DNA of 64,000 bases, from NCBI GenBank assembly GCA_030550395.1, contig JAUQPL010000001.1, positions 62,001-126,000 on the forward strand, read 5' to 3'. This document shows, piece by piece, positions 1-7,704 of the stretch. Position 1 is the stretch's first letter. Each line of letters begins with the position of its first letter. The translations under genes were made by a program, and so were the position numbers. The DNA comes from Bacteroidota bacterium (GTDB taxonomy: Bacteria; Bacteroidota; Ignavibacteria; Kapaibacteriales; HRBIN21). The notes under the pieces are model-generated. The model had not been told where the DNA came from and did not search any database. It saw nothing but the letters and a program-made list of their open reading frames with translations.

Positions 1-1
1 T

Positions 2-1420
2 AAGGATGCCGGTGAGCCAGATATAGCAGATTTCCTGACAGCGTCTCTGTTAGCGGAGCCGTTTGAGGGGGTGCGGTGCATAGTGGGAGACTTTCGGGTA
101 AGCGTGGCTATGGGGTCGTTGGTATGGGGTGGCGGCGGGTTCCGGTATCCCAGTTTAGCAATAGGAGCTCCGCTGCAGTGGAAGACAGAAGTTTCGCCAT
201 GGGGTTCGGTGGCAGAGTATGGTTTTTTTCGTGGAATCGCACTGCAGTGGGAGCCACAGTGGTTAGGATTGCGCGGATGCATTGTAGGCTGGTTCTCTTC
301 GGTTCGCCGCAGTGGGAGCGTAGATACGACGGGGATGGTGAGAAGTGTTGTTACAGATGGCATATTTGCCACGCCGTCGGAGCGAGAGCGTCGGAACCGT
401 TTCCGGGAGCTTGCTTCTGGAGTAGCCATTGAAGTAGAGCGGGCGCAGATGCGGGCTGCCGTGACGGTAGTGGGATTGGACTACTCGCATCCACTGGCAA
501 CACGGAGTCGGAGACAGTTTCTCGGAGATGCAGGGGTTTTGGTTTCCGCATCCGCCCGTTGGCAGGTGGGGGAGGGGGAACTTAGCGTAGAGTGCTCTCG
601 GGATGCGCAAGGATGGTGGGCATGGCACGGGGCTGTATCGTTCCAGAAAGAGGCATTTCAGGCGGTTTGCGCTCTTCGGAACGTACCCGATTCCTTCCGC
701 TCCCCGTATGGCAGCATCGTTAGTCAAGGTGGAGCGGTAAGCAACGAGATTGGGGTGTATCTGGGTGCTGCTTGGGGTATTAAGAGGCATCGTTTCCAGG
801 TCTATGGCGACCTTTTCCGGACTTTCGCGCCCCCCTATGGAATGCCCGTCCCACGGTATGGTGCCGAAATTGCATCCCGCTGGATGTGGCGCATCGGCAA
901 GGATGGAGAACTCTGGTTACAGGGGACATGTCGCCGTCGCTTAGAGGCGCACTGGATAGAGGAAGAGGAAGGATGGCGGCTTCCTGAACAGGCACTTATG
1001 CGCCTTCGCGGGGATGTCCTGGGCACCCTGAACCGACGGTGGCGGTGGCGTCTGCGCTGCGATATCCAGCGACGGTATACCTCTAGTGCCGTTGCTTCCT
1101 TAGTGCTGGTAGGCTGCAGAGGGGAAATATACCCGTGGCTTGTACAAGTCTGGTTTGGAGTCTACCGAGTTCCTGCCTCGGATTTGGGTTTTTGGATCTA
1201 TGAAGAGGTAGCTGAACGACTGCCGCGATTGCATTTCGTCACGGGGTATGGAGCTTATGGCAGTATCCGACTCCGATGGGAGCTCGTCAAAGGGATGGTG
1301 TTGGAGGCAACGGTAACCTCCCTGCGCCGCAGCAGTCCTCTGCCGTTAGAGCTATGGGGGAACCTTGTGGAGGGGAAAACAGTTACGACGTTGGCAATCA
1401 CAGGCCAATGGCGCCTCTGA
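2..1420 (+). CDS. C-terminal part of a helix-hairpin-helix/beta-barrel outer-membrane protein (5' truncated)
   Basis: The frame is open from base 2 with no stop, so the gene begins left of the window; 472 residues are visible. The sequence is rich in alternating aromatic/charged strands and ends in a strand-like tail (ITGQWRL), as in outer-membrane barrels. The segments GDFRVSVAMGSLVWGGG near the visible start and RNRFRELASGVAIE further in resemble the C-terminal barrel of Bacteroidota/Chlorobiota proteins that carry ComEA-like helix-hairpin-helix repeats at the N-terminus. The HhH part would lie outside the window. It precedes mreB by 74 bases, but mreB has its own promoter box. Family assignment is from memory of the pattern and moderately sure; the barrel nature is more certain than the name. 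Confidence 0.5.
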   Translation, partial: KDAGEPDIADFLTASLLAEPFEGVRCIVGDFRVSVAMGSLVWGGGGFRYPSLAIGAPLQWKTEVSPWGSVAEYGFFRGIALQWEPQWLGLRGCIVGWFSSVRRSGSVDTTGMVRSVVTDGIFATPSERERRNRFRELASGVAIEVERAQMRAAVTVVGLDYSHPLATRSRRQFLGDAGVLVSASARWQVGEGELSVECSRDAQGWWAWHGAVSFQKEAFQAVCALRNVPDSFRSPYGSIVSQGGAVSNEIGVYLGAAWGIKRHRFQVYGDLFRTFAPPYGMPVPRYGAEIASRWMWRIGKDGELWLQGTCRRRLEAHWIEEEEGWRLPEQALMRLRGDVLGTLNRRWRWRLRCDIQRRYTSSAVASLVLVGCRGEIYPWLVQVWFGVYRVPASDLGFWIYEEVAERLPRLHFVTGYGAYGSIRLRWELVKGMVLEATVTSLRRSSPLPLELWGNLVEGKTVTTLAITGQWRL

Positions 1421-1437
1421 GCTTATAAGGGTTTCCG

Positions 1438-1445
1438 TACTTTTG
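1438..1445 (+). promoter_or_regulatory. Bacteroidota-type -7 box TACTTTTG upstream of mreB
   Basis: TACTTTTG matches the TAnnTTTG -7 consensus of Bacteroidota housekeeping promoters exactly. It lies 49 bases before the mreB ATG and directly after the preceding stop. It sits inside the short palindrome GTACTTTTGTAC (1437-1448). No convincing -33 TTTG is visible. Confidence 0.5.
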
Positions 1446-1494
1446 TACTCGTTGGTAGAGCAAGCAAACGAAGGGGAAGGGTCTATCTTGTTCA

Positions 1495-2520
1495 ATGGCA
1501 GCATGGAGTCTCTTTTCCAGCGATATTGCGATTGATTTGGGTACTGCTAATACACTCATCTGGGCGAAAGGACGCGGTATTGTTCTCAACGAACCCTCTG
1601 TTGTTGCCTACGAGCGCAATTCCCGTCAATTGATTGCCCTTGGGCATGAAGCCCAGGCGATGATTGGAAAGACGCACCGGGATATCCGGGTTATTCGCCC
1701 CCTCAAAGATGGGGTCATTGCCGATTTTGAGATTGCCGAGAGCATGTTGCGTGCTTTTATCCGCCGGGTTAGTACCGGTGCGTTGCCGCCCCGTCGAGTG
1801 ATTGTGTGTGTTCCCGTTGGGATTACCGAGGTGGAAAAGCGAGCGGTTCGGGATAGCGCTGAACAAGCCGGTGCAAAAGACGTTTACTTGCTGGCAGAGC
1901 CGATGGCGGCAGCTATCGGAGTTGGTATAGACGTCCACGAACCGACCGGCAACATGATTGTAGATATTGGCGGGGGGACAACGGAGATTGCAGTGATCGC
2001 CCTCTCTGGCATTGTGGCGGAGGAGTCCGTCCGTGTTGCCGGGGATGAGATGACCAATGCAATCATCCAGTATTTCCGGCGGCAGCACAATATGCTTATT
2101 GGTGAGCGTACGGCCGAGACAATAAAGTGCCAAATAGGCTCAGCTGTTCCGTTGGAGGAAGAGTATGAGATTGAGGTACGTGGACGGAATCTGGTGACGG
2201 GTATCCCTCAGATGATTCGGGTAACTTCTGAGGAAATCCGGCACGCTTTGGAAGAGCCGATTAGCATTATTGTCCAAGCTGTGCTCACTTTGTTGGAGCG
2301 TACTCCTCCTGAGTTGGCTGCCGATATTTACGATCGGGGAATTGTTCTCACCGGTGGAGGTGCCTTGCTGAAGGGTTTAGATAAGCGTCTGGAGCGGGTA
2401 ACGGACTTACCTGTTCACGTTGCCGATGATCCGCTGACGGCGGTTGTCCGTGGGGGTGGGAAGGTGTTGGAGGAGTTTGAGACCTACGGTTCTGTTCTCC
2501 TTAGACCTCGGCGACTGTGA
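1495..2520 (+). CDS. mreB: Rod shape-determining protein MreB
   Basis: Actin-like ATPase that polymerises under the inner membrane and guides lateral cell-wall synthesis. The 341 residues are normal length. The nucleotide-binding signature is intact: phosphate-1 loop DLGTANTLIW from residue 14, phosphate-2 DIGGGTTE at 157-164, and adenosine-loop TGGGALLKGLD near residue 286. The ATG start is supported by the usual short N-terminus before the first motif. The gene stands alone: no mreC, mreD, mrdA or rodA follows, and its stop is separated by only 2 bases from the stop of the convergent metalloprotease-barrel gene. A rod or elongated cell shape is expected. Confidence 0.97.
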   Translation: MAAWSLFSSDIAIDLGTANTLIWAKGRGIVLNEPSVVAYERNSRQLIALGHEAQAMIGKTHRDIRVIRPLKDGVIADFEIAESMLRAFIRRVSTGALPPRRVIVCVPVGITEVEKRAVRDSAEQAGAKDVYLLAEPMAAAIGVGIDVHEPTGNMIVDIGGGTTEIAVIALSGIVAEESVRVAGDEMTNAIIQYFRRQHNMLIGERTAETIKCQIGSAVPLEEEYEIEVRGRNLVTGIPQMIRVTSEEIRHALEEPISIIVQAVLTLLERTPPELAADIYDRGIVLTGGGALLKGLDKRLERVTDLPVHVADDPLTAVVRGGGKVLEEFETYGSVLLRPRRL

Positions 2521-2522
2521 AG

Positions 2523-5500
2523 TTAGAAGTCAAGACCCAGTGAGAAAAGGTAGGCGGGCTTGGAGAAGGTTTCACCGATGTATCGCCAAGCTACGTCCAG
2601 CCGGAAGGGGAAGCCAAACAACACCATGCGAATCCCGGTACCGGTGCTGAGCAGCAAGTCTTGAGCTTGCCGATTGCCAGAGCTCGTTGTGATAAATGGG
2701 CGTGGAGTTGTGGACCAGAAGAGGCCGGCATCAAGAAAGGCAACGGGTGTGATGGATTGCACCAGTAATGGAGCAGGTGAGGTCCAGAGGGCAACGAAGA
2801 CGGGGAGGCGCAGTTCCAGGTTCAGCAGAGCAAAGCGTGAGGACATACGTTCGGCAACTCCGTATCCGCGTAGGGGGAAAACAGCCGTGGCGAACAGAAA
2901 GTCCTCCGGAAGATCGTAGGGCAGTTGACGGGTCGGGAAGGAAGGATTCAGCCAGTTATCCGTGCCGAGGGTGAAGAACTTCTGTGGGTTGGGACCAACA
3001 CTAGCACCCCCAGTTATTCGGACGGCAAGGCTGCTCCAGCGACCCAGCCGGAAGTAGTGACGGTAGTCCACTTGGAAAGTAGCAAATCCGATGCCGTTTT
3101 GCGACAACTTGGGAACAAGCTGTATTCCAACATAGTATCGGCTTCCGTCTATAGGGGAGAGAAAGCCCCACAGTACATCGTCGTGGACATAGCGGAGGGT
3201 GGGCACTATCAATGTGCGTTCCAACGGAGGCTCGAACGGAGGCTCCGTGTTGTCCATGTTCTCGCGCGTTGCTCGTGCAATACCGAAGCCCCACTCAATG
3301 CGGTTGAAGCGGTCAAACGGATATAGGGCATTGCCCCAGAGACCGTACGCACGGAAGCGGTACAGAGAGTCGTTGCTGCGTATGACATAGCCGACTTGGT
3401 GGAATGCCGTACCTTGGTAGTCGATCAGGTCAGGGAGGTAGGCGTAGGAGAACAGGAAATTGCTGTTCTTAAGATCCAGCATCAGGTTTGCTTCAGCGTA
3501 AATTTGGTGATCGCCCAATACATCGCTGAAGAGCATTTGGGTAATTCCCTGGAGTCCGAAGAAAGTACTGTAGCCGGCACTTCCAATGACAATATCGGGA
3601 GAGAAAGCAATCCGATAAGGACGTGGTCCACTGAGAGAATCCCCATCGGGGTACTGAGGGTCTGCTGTCGAGGAAAAAGGGACATTGGGGGAGAACGCAT
3701 CGGGATTGGGAAGAACCATGCGCTGATCTCGCAGGCTGAATGTGAAGGTGGGGTAATGATACTCTGTTGCTGCCGTATCAGGCGGTGTAGAAGGCAGATC
3801 GGTAGTACGCGCTTGTTGCTGTTCTTGGCGGAAGAGGGTTAGCGGGAGTGTGTCAACAGAAAGGCGTCGTTCCAAGGGAAAGCGCAGCAAAAAGAGGTCG
3901 TATCCCCCTTGGATTTGGACAGACATGGCCAGAAGGGTTCCATCGGCGGAGAGGGAGATTTGGCTAATGCCATAGGCAGAATTCGTCAATGGGCGGATGT
4001 GACCAGTTTGTAGATGGAGAACATAGACATTCCCAATGCCGTTTGCATCGGAAACAAAAAGCAAGTGGGAACCTTCAGAGGAGATAGCCAAAGAAGTCTT
4101 GGTGGCTTCAGGAGTGAAAGTCAGGCGACGCAGCGTGCGTGTTGCCAGCTCAAGTTCGTAGATGTCGGAACTTGCTGTGGGGTGATTCCACATCTGTGGC
4201 TGTGATTTGAGCCCTATCTGGAGTACATTAGCTCGGTCGGAAACGAAGTAGATACGACTACCATCTGGTGACCATACTGGGGCAAGTTCGGTGAACACGT
4301 CATCGGTGAGGTTTTGCAGCTGTCCATTCTGGAGGTTGTATATCCAAAGGTCAGGCTGCTCGTTACGGCTTGCAACGAAGAGGAGACGGGAGCTATCGGG
4401 AGACCAAGCGATGGAGGAGATGGTCCTGAATCCAAGGAGGAGGCGGCGGTAATCGCCGGTGGCTACATCCAAAATGTAGATACCAGTCTCGCCTCCTGCT
4501 TTTGCTGCCACGGCTAACTGAGTCCCTTGGGGATTCCAGGCAATGCTCGGGGTCAAGAGGTTGAGCTCTTCAAAATCCCGTTCTCGTCCGCTCGTGACTA
4601 AAAGTCGGGGACGTTCTTGGGGACGCTGGAGCTCCATGAGGTAAAGGGCAAAGGTCCCCGTGCGGTCAGAGATAAATGCCAGGCGGGAACCGTCGGGGGA
4701 TAATGCCGGGGAGGTGTTGTAGAAGTAATCCTCGCGCCAACGGTTGGTCAAGCGCTGGGCGAAGTCCCGCACATCTTCAAAACGTCCAATATCAGGCCAG
4801 TAGAGCTTCTTCATCTCCCAGGTCCATTGGCGCGAGAAGTCTTCAAAGCTCATTTTGAAAGCGCTCTGGAAGACGGCATTGAGGTTTCGTTGAACTTTGA
4901 GGCGTTGGAGCAGTTCTGCGATCTTCTCCCGCCCGTACTTACGTGCTACGTACCAATAAAAGGCTTGTCCTCCACGGTAAGCCAGGTAGCCATCCAGGAA
5001 CTCCAGTCCCCGCAGCTCCTCGCTTAAAGCCAAGTCACGGAGGAACATGTCTGTCCGCGAGTCATAGCCTCCTAAGCTCTCAAACTCGCACAGCCCCTCG
5101 TTCATCCAGATGGGGAGTTCCACGTTCACTCCTCGGGTGAGAGCATTCTGTAAGCTACCGCCGTAAAACATATCGTTGAGCACGGCGTGGACCAGCTCGT
5201 GGTGGATAACATGGCGAAATTGTTCGTAGTTTCCCTCAAAGGGAACGACGACACGATTTTTAAAGAGCTCCGTTACTCCTCCGACTCCTTGGGGGAGGAA
5301 CTCCCAGACCACGTTTGTTTGCTGAAACTCTGCGTGGGAGTTGTATACAATGAGAGAGATCCGTCGGGTAATGCGATGTCCGACGGTTTGTTGGATAGAG
5401 CGGAGTGCCCGTTCTCCAACGATAGCTGCAAAGCGGGCAAGGTATTCCCCGCCTTCGGAAAAGTAGACATCCAGGTGGCGGGATTGAAAGTAACGCCATG

Positions 5501-5606
5501 TGAAGCGCTGATACTGTACTTTGTTTTTGCCGAATTGGGCTTTCCCTTCCAAGATCAGGGCAACACCAACGAGGGTGACGAGGAGCCCTATACGCAGAGG
5601 TTTCAT
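2523..5606 (-). CDS. Secreted gluzincin-like metalloprotease / PD40 beta-propeller / surface-antigen barrel fusion
   Basis: A 1027-residue protein with a signal peptide (MKPLRIGLLVTLVGVALILEG). Residues about 35-230 form a peptidase MA-like domain with a zinc motif HELVH (136-140) and WMNEGLCEFES, whose Glu170 or Glu174 is the likely third ligand. Residues about 285-620 hold repeated TolB/PD40 blades (SPDGSRLAFISDRTG, SPDSSRLLFVASR, SPDGSRIYFVSDR). From about 690 to the end is a BamA/D15-type surface-antigen barrel, with typical strand-turn pattern and a terminal aromatic strand (FSLGLDF). The parts suggest a protein fixed in the outer membrane with a propeller and protease domain. Substrate is unknown; activity is inferred from motifs only. 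It is convergent with mreB and divergent from the E2 gene. Confidence 0.8.
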   Translation of the reverse strand: MKPLRIGLLVTLVGVALILEGKAQFGKNKVQYQRFTWRYFQSRHLDVYFSEGGEYLARFAAIVGERALRSIQQTVGHRITRRISLIVYNSHAEFQQTNVVWEFLPQGVGGVTELFKNRVVVPFEGNYEQFRHVIHHELVHAVLNDMFYGGSLQNALTRGVNVELPIWMNEGLCEFESLGGYDSRTDMFLRDLALSEELRGLEFLDGYLAYRGGQAFYWYVARKYGREKIAELLQRLKVQRNLNAVFQSAFKMSFEDFSRQWTWEMKKLYWPDIGRFEDVRDFAQRLTNRWREDYFYNTSPALSPDGSRLAFISDRTGTFALYLMELQRPQERPRLLVTSGRERDFEELNLLTPSIAWNPQGTQLAVAAKAGGETGIYILDVATGDYRRLLLGFRTISSIAWSPDSSRLLFVASRNEQPDLWIYNLQNGQLQNLTDDVFTELAPVWSPDGSRIYFVSDRANVLQIGLKSQPQMWNHPTASSDIYELELATRTLRRLTFTPEATKTSLAISSEGSHLLFVSDANGIGNVYVLHLQTGHIRPLTNSAYGISQISLSADGTLLAMSVQIQGGYDLFLLRFPLERRLSVDTLPLTLFRQEQQQARTTDLPSTPPDTAATEYHYPTFTFSLRDQRMVLPNPDAFSPNVPFSSTADPQYPDGDSLSGPRPYRIAFSPDIVIGSAGYSTFFGLQGITQMLFSDVLGDHQIYAEANLMLDLKNSNFLFSYAYLPDLIDYQGTAFHQVGYVIRSNDSLYRFRAYGLWGNALYPFDRFNRIEWGFGIARATRENMDNTEPPFEPPLERTLIVPTLRYVHDDVLWGFLSPIDGSRYYVGIQLVPKLSQNGIGFATFQVDYRHYFRLGRWSSLAVRITGGASVGPNPQKFFTLGTDNWLNPSFPTRQLPYDLPEDFLFATAVFPLRGYGVAERMSSRFALLNLELRLPVFVALWTSPAPLLVQSITPVAFLDAGLFWSTTPRPFITTSSGNRQAQDLLLSTGTGIRMVLFGFPFRLDVAWRYIGETFSKPAYLFSLGLDF

Positions 5607-5696
5607 GGAAGCTTTATAGCTTATGGTAACCGCACGAATGGGACGAATATTGAGGGAGCTTCCGTTTAGAAAGGGGGTTAACTATCTGGCAGGTGC

Positions 5697-5704
5697 GAAT
5701 TTTG
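5697..5704 (+). promoter_or_regulatory. Near-match -7 box GAATTTTG upstream of the E2 gene
   Basis: GAATTTTG differs from TAnnTTTG at the first base only and lies 40 bases before the preferred E2 start at 5745, in the 138-base divergent spacer shared with the metalloprotease-barrel gene. Weaker than the exact matches elsewhere in the window. Confidence 0.25.
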
Positions 5705-5744
5705 TAAGTTGCACACTGGATGTGTATCGGTTGGCGGCAGTGCT

Positions 5745-7589
5745 ATGCGGATCGACGTTGTCATGCCGAAGATGGGGGAATCGGTACAGGAGGGGAAGAT
5801 TATTCGGTGGTTGAAGCGGGTAGGGGAGAGGGTAGAGCAGGATGAGACGTTGCTGGAGATATCCACGGACAAGGTAGACACGGAGATACCGGCTCCGGCG
5901 TCGGGAGTAGTGGTGGAGATATTGTACCCTGAGGGTGAGACGGTAGCTGTCGGAAAAGTCATTGCCAGGATTGAAACGGAGGTATCAGCGACTGTAGAAA
6001 GTGTGCCGACGGAATCGTTCCCCGAAGGAACGAGTCAGCTAACAACCTCAGCCACAGCACAGGAAATCGCTTCTGTTACTGGGCAACCGATAGTATCTGA
6101 GCAAGTGGTTATGGAGGAACCCCTATCTACCGTAGCAGGCTTTACCGGACAAACGCTTGTTGACGTTGTCATGCCGAAGATGGGGGAATCGGTACAGGAG
6201 GGGAAGATTATTCGGTGGTTGAAGCGGGTAGGGGAGAGGGTAGAGCAGGATGAGACGTTGCTAGAGATATCCACGGACAAGGTAGACACGGAGATACCGG
6301 CTCCGGCGTCGGGGGTAGTGGTGGAGATATTGTACCCTGAGGGTGAGACGGTAGCTGTCGGAAAAGTCATTGCCAGGATTGCCGTAGGGGAAGTAGCTGC
6401 TGTGCCTTCAGCTCCGGAGGTAAAACCATCAGCCCAAGAAGTGAGGGAGACCCTCCCACCAACTCCTCCGATGCCGCCGGCGGCTTCCCGGATAATTACG
6501 GAACCAACACTTACATCAACGGTAGTTACTCCATCTCCAAGTTCTGTTGCAGAAGGAGATGGGCGTAAACAGGCATCGACCAAGATCCCCCGCATGAGCA
6601 AAGGTCGCTTCTACTCCCCCTTGGTACGGGCAATTGCGGAAGCAGAGGGTATCCCGTTGGAGGAGCTGGAACGGATTCCTGGTACGGGCTTAGAGGGGCG
6701 AGTAACCAAGCAGGACTTATTGCGCTATTTGGAGCAGCGTCGGGCGCCTCGGGAGGTAGTTCCGGTCGCGCCGGAAGTTACCCCTGGAAAAGAGACTCCT
6801 GTTCCATCGCCAGTGCCGACCGTTCACCTTACGGCTGAGCCTACAGTTGCGCCACCACCGGTCACAGGCACTCCGCCGGAGGTTGAAGTTATCCCAATGG
6901 ACCATATCCGGCAGCTGATTGCTGAGCATATGGTTCGCTCCAAACAGATTTCGCCCCATGTCACGAGCGTGGATGAAGCGGATGTTACCTCTGTCGTGCG
7001 TTTGCGTGAGAAGTATAAAGAGGAGTTTGAGCGTCGGGAGGGCTTCCGATTGACCTATTTGCCTTTCTTTGTACGTGCGGCTGTTGAGGCTTTGAGAGCC
7101 TTCCCCATGCTGAATGCAAGTGTTGAAGGGAAAAACATCATCGTGCACAAGCGCATCAACATTGGAATCGCCACGGTATTGCCCAATGGTAACTTGATCG
7201 TTCCGGTCATCAAGAATGCAGATGCGCTGAGCATCACGGGGATTGCTCGGGCGATCCACGATTTAGCACAGCGGGCTCGGGCTAAGAAGCTATTGCCAGA
7301 TGAGGTTCAGGGAGGTACCTTTTCCATCACGAACTTTGGGGGATTTGGAACGTTGTTAGGAACTCCAATTATCAACCAGCCGCAGGTAGCTATCCTTGGT
7401 ATTGGGGCTATTCAGAAGCGCCCAGTTGTTCGCGAGGTTGATGGAACGGATGTCATTCTTGTTCGGCACATGGTCTATCTCTCGCTTAGCTTTGATCATC
7501 GCATTATTGACGGCATGTTAGCTGGACAATTCTTGCAAGCGGTGCGTCAAACTTTGGAGTCGATTCGGGAAGAAACAGTGCAGTGGTAG
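5745..7589 (+). CDS. Dihydrolipoamide acyltransferase (E2) with two lipoyl domains
   Basis: Core acyltransferase of a 2-oxo acid dehydrogenase complex. Domains: lipoyl 1 (residues about 4-76, lipoylated Lys43 in STDKVDTEIP), lipoyl 2 (about 140-212, Lys179), both followed by Pro/Ala/Thr-rich linkers; a peripheral subunit-binding domain (SPLVRAIAEAEGIPLEELE); and the catalytic domain ending in SFDHRIIDG, the HxxxDG active site. A TTG at 5709 extends the frame, but ATG 5745 starts exactly at the lipoyl domain and is preferred. No E1 or E3 gene is adjacent. Succinyltransferase of the 2-oxoglutarate complex is the commonest annotation for this architecture in Bacteroidota, but pyruvate or branched-chain E2 cannot be excluded. 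It may supply lipoyl arms to the Kgd-type enzyme at 39998-43552. Confidence 0.9.
   Translation: MRIDVVMPKMGESVQEGKIIRWLKRVGERVEQDETLLEISTDKVDTEIPAPASGVVVEILYPEGETVAVGKVIARIETEVSATVESVPTESFPEGTSQLTTSATAQEIASVTGQPIVSEQVVMEEPLSTVAGFTGQTLVDVVMPKMGESVQEGKIIRWLKRVGERVEQDETLLEISTDKVDTEIPAPASGVVVEILYPEGETVAVGKVIARIAVGEVAAVPSAPEVKPSAQEVRETLPPTPPMPPAASRIITEPTLTSTVVTPSPSSVAEGDGRKQASTKIPRMSKGRFYSPLVRAIAEAEGIPLEELERIPGTGLEGRVTKQDLLRYLEQRRAPREVVPVAPEVTPGKETPVPSPVPTVHLTAEPTVAPPPVTGTPPEVEVIPMDHIRQLIAEHMVRSKQISPHVTSVDEADVTSVVRLREKYKEEFERREGFRLTYLPFFVRAAVEALRAFPMLNASVEGKNIIVHKRINIGIATVLPNGNLIVPVIKNADALSITGIARAIHDLAQRARAKKLLPDEVQGGTFSITNFGGFGTLLGTPIINQPQVAILGIGAIQKRPVVREVDGTDVILVRHMVYLSLSFDHRIIDGMLAGQFLQAVRQTLESIREETVQW
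5754..5973 (+). repeat. Lipoyl-domain direct repeat, copy 1
   Basis: A 220-base unit coding for the first lipoyl domain. It recurs 408 bases downstream with only two base differences, both silent (Leu CTG/CTA, Gly GGA/GGG). Confidence 0.9.
6162..6381 (+). repeat. Lipoyl-domain direct repeat, copy 2
   Basis: Second copy of the 220-base unit. The sequence between the copies and on their outer flanks is unrelated, so the repeat edges coincide with the domain edges. Confidence 0.9.
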
Positions 7590-7595
7590 CCAAGC

Positions 7596-7615
7596 GCGGT
7601 GGGACTTCCCGCCGC
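7596..7615 (+). terminator. GC-rich hairpin after the E2 gene (possible terminator without U-tract)
   Basis: GCGGTGGG (7596-7603) pairs with CCCGCCGC (7608-7615) around an ACTT loop, with one T-G wobble, 6 bases after the E2 stop. No T-run follows, so intrinsic termination is doubtful; it could act as a 3' stabiliser. Confidence 0.3.
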
Positions 7616-7694
7616 AAGAAATGCAGGGGTGAGGGGTGCAGGGGTGGGGTGGCATTTGAATTGCATGACCACTCTATGGAGTGCGACAACCTGT

Positions 7695-7700
7695 GGAGGG
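7695..7700 (+). promoter_or_regulatory. Shine-Dalgarno GGAGGG deciding the start of the OmpA gene
   Basis: GGAGGG ends 4 bases before ATG 7705. This favours that ATG over the in-frame GTG at 7681, which lies upstream of the site. Confidence 0.5.
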
Positions 7701-7704
7701 ATGG

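Noticed and set aside
1437..1448. GTACTTTTGTAC palindrome as a regulator-binding site
   Set aside because: Only 4-base arms, and the central bases are explained by the -7 box.
1492..2133. 213-codon open frame antisense to mreB
   Set aside because: It mirrors a well-conserved gene with no recognisable product; long antisense frames are expected in GC-moderate coding DNA.
2518..2526. Terminator between the convergent mreB and metalloprotease-barrel genes
   Set aside because: Only 2 bases separate the stops, and I found no hairpin with a T-run on either side.
6035..6601. 188-codon minus-strand frame opposite the E2 gene with its own repeat
   Set aside because: The repeat is the shadow of the lipoyl duplication, and the product has no plausible fold.
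7647..7656. Candidate -7 box near GGCATTTG upstream of the OmpA gene
   Set aside because: Only 6 of 8 positions agree with TAnnTTTG, below the level used for the listed boxes.
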